From NCBI RefSeq assembly GCF_020884795.1, contig NZ_BBZF01000021.1:173349-237348 (forward strand): DNA of 64,000 nt. Reading direction: 5' to 3'. Below are positions 60,901-64,000 of the stretch, piece by piece (position 1 is the first letter of the stretch; each line of letters begins with the position of its first letter). A program made the position numbers and the translations under genes. Below the pieces are notes generated by a model. That model was not told where the DNA came from, made no database searches, and saw nothing but the letters and a program-made list of their open reading frames with translations. The DNA comes from Micromonospora okii. GTDB lineage: Bacteria > Actinomycetota > Actinomycetes > Mycobacteriales > Micromonosporaceae.

Positions 60901-63900
60901 CCGGGCCCGGGTCAGCTCGTCGGTGTTGGCCGCCATGCCGGTGCTCTGGTCCCACAGGCCCCAGGCCAGCGAGAGGCCCGGCAGGCCCAGGGACCGGCGG
61001 TGGGCCATCAACCCGTCCAGGAAGGCGTTCGCCGCCGCGTAGCTGCCGCTGCCCGCGCCCATGAACACCGCCGACACCGAGGAGTAGACGACGAAGGCCG
61101 TGAGATCCACCTCGCGGGTCAGCTCGTCGAGGTGCCGCACCGCGTCGACCTTCGGCGCGAACACCCGGGCCAGCTTCTCCGGGGTCACCGTCTCGATGAC
61201 GCCCGCGTCGATGACGCCGGCCGTGTGCACGACGGCGGTCGGGCGGTGCTCGGCGAGCAGGGCGGCGACCTGGTCGCGGTAGGCGGCGTCGCACGCCACC
61301 ACCGTCACCTCCGCGCCCTGCCCGGTCAGCTCGGCGACCAGCTCCGCCGCACCCTCGGCGGCCGGGCCCCGCCGGCTGGACAGCACCAGCCGGCGTACCC
61401 CGTGCCGGGCCACCAGGCGCCGGGCCACCAGCGCGCCCAGCGCGCCGGCACCCGAGACCAGGACCGTGGAGTCCGGGCCGAACGCGGCGGGCGCGTCGGC
61501 GGCCGGGGTGGCGCGGGCCAGGCGGGGAACGGAGAGGGTCGCGCCGCGTACCGCGATCTGCGGCTCGTCGGTGGCCAGCGCCGCGCCCAGCACGACCTCC
61601 GGGCCCTCGGCGGCGGCCGGGTCCAGGTCGAGCAGGACGATGCGGTCCGGGTTCTCGCCCTGCGCGGCCCGCACCAGGCCCCACACGGCCGCCGCGGCCG
61701 GGTCGGTCACCGCGCCGTCGCCGGCGGGCACCGCGCCCCGGGTTACGACCACCAGCCGCGACTCCTCCGACGCCGCCCCGGCCAGCCAGGTCTGGACGAC
61801 CGCCAGCACCCGCGACGTCGCGGCCAGCGCGTCGGTCTCGCCGGCCGCCTCCAGCACGACCGCCGTCGGCGCGTCGGTCAGCGCGGCCACGTCGTCGGCG
61901 GTGTCGACCGCCACCCACGACGGGGCGGGGGCCGCCGGGCCGGCGGGCAGCTCGGCCCAGTCCACCCGGAACAGGGAGTCGGCGAGCGCCGGGCCCGTGC
62001 CGGCGGCGTCGGACGGCCCGGCGGGCAGCGCCCGGAGCCCGAGCGAGTCGGCCGTCACCACCAGGCCGCCGGTGTCGTCGGCCGCGACCAGCGACACGGC
62101 GTCGGCACCGGCGGACGCCAGCCGCACCCGCAGCGCGGACGCGCCCACGGCGTGCAGCGCCAGCCCGTGCCAGTCCAGCGGTTGCCGGGGGGCCCGCCCG
62201 TCGTCGTCGGTGGCGAGCAGGGCCGGGTGCAGGGCCGCGTCCAGCAGCACCGGGTGGATGCCGAACCCGGCCGCCTCCGCGCCCCGCTCCTCGGGCAGGG
62301 CGACCTCGACGAAGACCTCCTCGCCGCGCCGCCACGCCGCCCGCACCGCCCGGAACGACGGCCCGTACGCGTGGCCGCGCTCGGCCAGCTCGGCGTAGAG
62401 CTCCCCGGTGTCGACGGGGCGGGCGCCCGGCGGCGGCCAGGCCGCGAGGTCGACCGGCTCCGCCGCCGGCGACGTGGCCGACAGCACGCCGGTGGCGTGC
62501 CGGGTCCACCCGTCCCCGGCGGCGTCCTCGCGCCGCGAGTAGACGTCCACGGTGCGCGTGCCGTTCTCGGCGGGCCCGCTCAGGGCGATCTGCACCCGCA
62601 CCCCGCCGTGCGCGGGGAGGACGAGCGGCGTGCCGACGACCAGCTCGTCGAGGACCGGGCAGCCGGCCTCGTCACCGGCGCGCACGGCCAGCTCGACCAG
62701 CCCCGCGCCGGGGACGACCACGACGCCGCCGACGGCGTGCTCGGCCAGCCACGGGTGCGTGCGCACCGACATCCGCGAGGTGACGACGAGGCCGTCGGAC
62801 TGCGGCAGCGGCACGACCGCGCCGAGCAGCGGATGGTCGACGCCGGCCAGCCCCAGCGACGGCGCGTCCGCCGCCACGGGCGGGCGCAGCCAGTAGTGCT
62901 CGTGGTCGAACGCGTACGTGGGCAGGTCCACCCGCCCGGTGACCGGCGGCAGCACGCCGCTCCAGTCCACGGCCACGCCCCGGACGAACAGCTCGGCCAT
63001 CGACGTCAGCAGCCGGCGCAGGCCGCCGTCGTCGCGCCGCAGCGTGCCGGTGACCACGGCGTCGGCCTCCGCGCCGTCGACCACGTCGGTGATCGGCTGG
63101 ACCAGCACCGGGTGGGCGCTGACCTCCACGAACACCCCGTGCCCCTGGGCGATCAGGTCGGCGACGGCCGGGCCGAACCGCACCTGGTTGCGCAGGTTGC
63201 GGTACCAGTAGTCGCCGTCGACGACGCCGGCGTCGCGGACCCACTCGCCCGTCACGGTGGAGTAGAAGGGCACCACCGGCGCCTGCGCGTCGATCCCGGT
63301 CAGCGCCTCGGCCAGGGTGTCGCGGATGTCCTCCACGTGCCGGGTGTGCGAGGCGTAGTCCACCGCCACCCGCCGGCCGCCCAGGGCCTCCACGGCCTCG
63401 GCCAGCGCCTCGGCGTCCCCGGCGATCACCACGGAGGAGGGCCCGTTGACGGCGGCGACCTCGACCCGGCCGCCCCACGGGGCCAGCCGCGCCTCCGCCT
63501 CGTCGGGGCTCAGGGCGACCGACGCCATGCCGCCGCGCCCGGACAGCCGCGCCGCGATGGCCTGGCTGCGCAGCGCCACGACCCGGGCCGCGTCCGCCAG
63601 CGGCAGCGCACCCGCCACGCAGGCGGCGGCGATCTCACCCTGCGAGTGGCCGACGACGGCGTCGGGCACGACGCCCACCGACGCCCAGACGGCGGCCAGG
63701 CCCACCATCACGGCGAAGCTGGCCGGCTGGAGCACGTCGACCCGGTCGGTCAGATCCGCCTCGGCGTCGCCGCGCAGCACGTCCACCAGGGACCAGTCCA
63801 CGAACGGCTCCAGGGCGGCGGCGCACTCGGCGATCCGCTCGGCGAACACCGGGGACGAGTCCAGCAACTCCCGGCCCATGCCGACCCACTGCGTGCCCTG

Positions 63901-64000
63901 GCCCGGGAACACCCAGACCAGCCGCCCCGGCGCGCCCACGCTGCCGGTCACCACGCCGGCCCCGCGCTCGCCGCGCGCCAGCGCGCCGAGCCCGGCGAGG
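54991..64000 (-). CDS. rifB: Type I polyketide synthase RifB, C-terminal part (modules 5 partial and 6)
   Basis: The frame is open through the right edge, so the start and module 4 lie outside. Present in order on the minus strand are module 5 AT (GQGTQ ~63.90 kb, GHSQGE ~63.65, YASH ~63.36: methylmalonyl), DH (~62.84-62.74, EHAVGGVVVVP), KR (~61.46-61.04) and ACP (~60.53), then module 6 KS (~60.34; DTACSSS ~59.84), AT (~58.73; GHSQGE, then YGSH instead of YASH), DH (~57.64-57.55), KR (~56.29-55.87, FDD) and ACP (~55.37). The C-terminus ends in a ~90-residue acidic docking tail. Module numbers assume RifB has modules 4-6 as in Amycolatopsis. Confidence 0.92.
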   Translation of the reverse strand, partial: LAGLGALARGERGAGVVTGSVGAPGRLVWVFPGQGTQWVGMGRELLDSSPVFAERIAECAAALEPFVDWSLVDVLRGDAEADLTDRVDVLQPASFAVMVGLAAVWASVGVVPDAVVGHSQGEIAAACVAGALPLADAARVVALRSQAIAARLSGRGGMASVALSPDEAEARLAPWGGRVEVAAVNGPSSVVIAGDAEALAEAVEALGGRRVAVDYASHTRHVEDIRDTLAEALTGIDAQAPVVPFYSTVTGEWVRDAGVVDGDYWYRNLRNQVRFGPAVADLIAQGHGVFVEVSAHPVLVQPITDVVDGAEADAVVTGTLRRDDGGLRRLLTSMAELFVRGVAVDWSGVLPPVTGRVDLPTYAFDHEHYWLRPPVAADAPSLGLAGVDHPLLGAVVPLPQSDGLVVTSRMSVRTHPWLAEHAVGGVVVVPGAGLVELAVRAGDEAGCPVLDELVVGTPLVLPAHGGVRVQIALSGPAENGTRTVDVYSRREDAAGDGWTRHATGVLSATSPAAEPVDLAAWPPPGARPVDTGELYAELAERGHAYGPSFRAVRAAWRRGEEVFVEVALPEERGAEAAGFGIHPVLLDAALHPALLATDDDGRAPRQPLDWHGLALHAVGASALRVRLASAGADAVSLVAADDTGGLVVTADSLGLRALPAGPSDAAGTGPALADSLFRVDWAELPAGPAAPAPSWVAVDTADDVAALTDAPTAVVLEAAGETDALAATSRVLAVVQTWLAGAASEESRLVVVTRGAVPAGDGAVTDPAAAAVWGLVRAAQGENPDRIVLLDLDPAAAEGPEVVLGAALATDEPQIAVRGATLSVPRLARATPAADAPAAFGPDSTVLVSGAGALGALVARRLVARHGVRRLVLSSRRGPAAEGAAELVAELTGQGAEVTVVACDAAYRDQVAALLAEHRPTAVVHTAGVIDAGVIETVTPEKLARVFAPKVDAVRHLDELTREVDLTAFVVYSSVSAVFMGAGSGSYAAANAFLDGLMAHRRSLGLPGLSLAWGLWDQSTGMAANTDELTRARMNRRGGLQLMTQAEGMELFDAALGAEQALLVPAKLDLRGVRADASAGGAVPHMLRGLVRAGRRQARSGGVGGGRGRLAERLAGLTPADQLTLLLDLVRGQVAAVLGHSGAGAVRADAAFKDAGFDSLTSVELRNRLREATGLKLPATLVFDHPNPQALARHLRDELGDAAPATTAPTVTAADPDEPIAIVGMACRLPGGVAGPEDLWRLVAERRDAVSGFPTDRGWDLEGLFDPDPERPGTSYTDRGGFLHEAGLFDAGFFGISPREALAMDPQQRLLLETSWEALEATGVDATSLKGSDVGVFTGVFGQGYVAPGASVVTPELEGFAGTGGSSSVASGRVSYVFGFEGPAITIDTACSSSLVAIHLAAQALRSGECSMALAGGATVMANPGAFVEFSRQRGLAVDGRCKAFAAAADGTGWAEGVGVVVLERLSVARERGHTILAVLRGSAVNQDGASNGLTAPNGPSQQRVIRRALANAGLAPSEVDVVEAHGTGTALGDPIEAQALLAAYGQDREPGRPLWLGSLKSNIGHAQAAAGVAGVIKVVQALRHGVLPATLHVDAPTPEVDWSAGAVELLTEARDWPREGRPRRAGVSAFGVSGTNAHLILEEAPPQDVAPEPGEDDSPDVLPVVVSARSTASLAAQAGRLAAYLDGDDEVPLARVAGALVSGRAALTERAVVVAGSRAEATTGLAALARGEGAAGVVTGRAGSPGKVVWVFPGQGTQWVGMGRELLETSPVFAERIAECAAALAPWVDWSLIEVLRGEAGPELLDRVDVLQPASFAMMVGLAAVWRSYGLRPDAVVGHSQGEIAAACVAGALSLPDAARVVALRSQAIGRVLSGRGGMASVALGEDEAVPRLTPWADRVQVAAVNSPGSVVVAGEARALDEALEALAGDGVRVRRVAVDYGSHTSEVEAIHDLLAETLAGVRAQAPTVPFYSTVTREWIRDAGVVDGGYWYRNLRGQVRFGPAVADLVAQDHGVFVEVSAHPVLVQPISEIVDDAEAVVTCTLRRDDGGLRRLLTSMAELYVRGVAVDLGGVLPPVTGHVDLPTYAFDHRHYWLRQPTDSVTDAASLGQAAADHPLLGAVVHLPQSDGLVFTSLLSLRSHPWLADHAVGGVVILPGSGLVELAVRAGDEAGCSVLDELVIEAPLVVPESGGVRVQVALGGPGEHGARTVEVYSRRDGGTGAWTRNATGLLSATPGGGTEFDFTAWPPRDAEPVDVGTFYTDLAERGYGYGPAFQGLRAVWRRGDEVYAEAALPEELRAEAGRFGVHPALLDAALQAATAGADAREPGEAVLAFAWNGFALHAAGATALRVRLAPHGPEALRVEAADGTGGPVLTMDSLVSRPVSAAQLGAAATDVRDAVYRVDWTELPATAAEPVPSWAAVATADDVAALTLGDEVPPVAVVDAVGDDGPLAVTSRVLDVARAWLAAPRLDESRLVVRTRGAVPAGGDHLLTDPAAAAVWGLVRSAQAENPDRIVLLDVDPTAEAGAEPVLAAGEPQLAVRGATLSVPRLARATGRLRDEPVVFRAGGTVLVSGAGALGVLVARHLVARHGVRRLVLSSRRGPAAEGAAELVAELTGSGAEVTVVACDMSDRDQVAALLAEHRPTAVVHTAGVFDDGVIGGLTPQRLAGVFAPKVDAVRHLDELTRGTDLDAFVVFSSVAGVVGGGGQGSYAAANAYLDAAMSHRRAAGLPGLSLAWGLWERSTGMAAHLSVVDHARASRGGVLELTRAEGLDMFDLALRADEALLVPIKLDPAVMRADVAAGGAVPSLLRGLVRPGRQQARAAAAPDDGLARRLAGLAPVDQEALLLDVVRAQVAVVLGHASPEDVRPDMAFKDVGFDSLTSVELRNRLREATGLKLPPTLVFDYPNPLVLAGHLRAQLRPDDAAPAAGNGTAADEARLRQALASVPLDRLRAAGLVDALLELADTGAPDDGDGNGAGDERAIADLDVDDLVELALGGE

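Noticed and set aside
1..64000. tRNA, rRNA, CRISPR arrays, insertion sequences or phage attachment sites
   Set aside because: Looked for and not seen. The repeats present are synthase domain repeats, the LuxR duplication and the 17-bp array.

Overview
The window is high-GC actinobacterial DNA with frequent GTG and TTG starts, overlapping ATGA/GTGA gene junctions and no RNA genes. Its right two-thirds is a rifamycin-class naphthalenic ansamycin gene cluster: AHBA synthase (RifK), its partners RifL and RifM, aminoDAHP and aminoDHQ synthases (RifH, RifG), amide synthase (RifF), and the last six modules of a RifA-E type polyketide synthase, one of them cut by the window edge. Gene content and GC suggest Micromonosporaceae (Micromonospora or Salinispora relative). 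That is inference, because no rRNA or other marker is present.

Layout. 1-2.3 kb: start of a family 5 solute-binding lipoprotein gene, a divergent GntR/FadR regulator, and decayed TetR and membrane-protein remnants. 2.7-7.6 kb: secreted GH33 sialidase, a small secreted protein and a Tat-exported multicopper oxidase. 7.65-20.1 kb: a tailoring block bracketed by two closely related short LuxR regulators. It holds on + a P450, the type II thioesterase RifR and a Rif19-like FAD monooxygenase, and on - a Rif14-like methyltransferase, a split Rif15-like transketolase, a Rif16-like P450, a ferredoxin and an NDP-hexose 2,3-dehydratase. 20.5-26.8 kb: Rif20-like acyltransferase and class III aminotransferase (+), glycosyltransferase and 3,5-epimerase-like protein (-), and E1/SpnQ-type 3,4-dehydratase (+). 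27-30 kb: rifM, rifL, rifK (-). 30.1-64 kb: rifH, rifG, a 55-codon gene, rifF, rifE, rifD, rifC and the 3' part of rifB, all on - (transcribed rifB to rifH).

How they work together. RifK/L/M and RifH/G supply steps to 3-amino-5-hydroxybenzoate, the starter. RifB-E extend the chain, each module here being KS-AT-DH-KR-ACP, and RifF releases it as a macrolactam because RifE has no thioesterase. RifR edits stalled carriers. The Rif19-like oxygenase, P450s, Rif20-like acyltransferase, Rif14-like methyltransferase and Rif15/16 pair would turn the macrocycle into a rifamycin B-like product. The deoxysugar genes could add or once have added a 2,3,6-trideoxy sugar.

Main observations. (1) Six intergenic sites share an 18-bp element close to CTACC-N8-GGATG, each followed after 20-21 nt by a -10-like hexamer, in front of six transcription units; this defines a likely cluster regulon and matches, as I recall it, the RifZ box of Amycolatopsis. 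(2) Both extender-selecting AT domains of RifE are malonyl-type and share a 630-bp tract with about three mismatches, so module 10 appears to have been overwritten by the module 9 AT; this predicts a 16-desmethyl ansamycin. (3) Other near-identical tracts show repeated gene conversion within the synthase. (4) A 55-aa gene is translationally coupled to rifG. (5) A palindromic operator is shared by the GntR/ABC intergenic region and the sialidase promoter.
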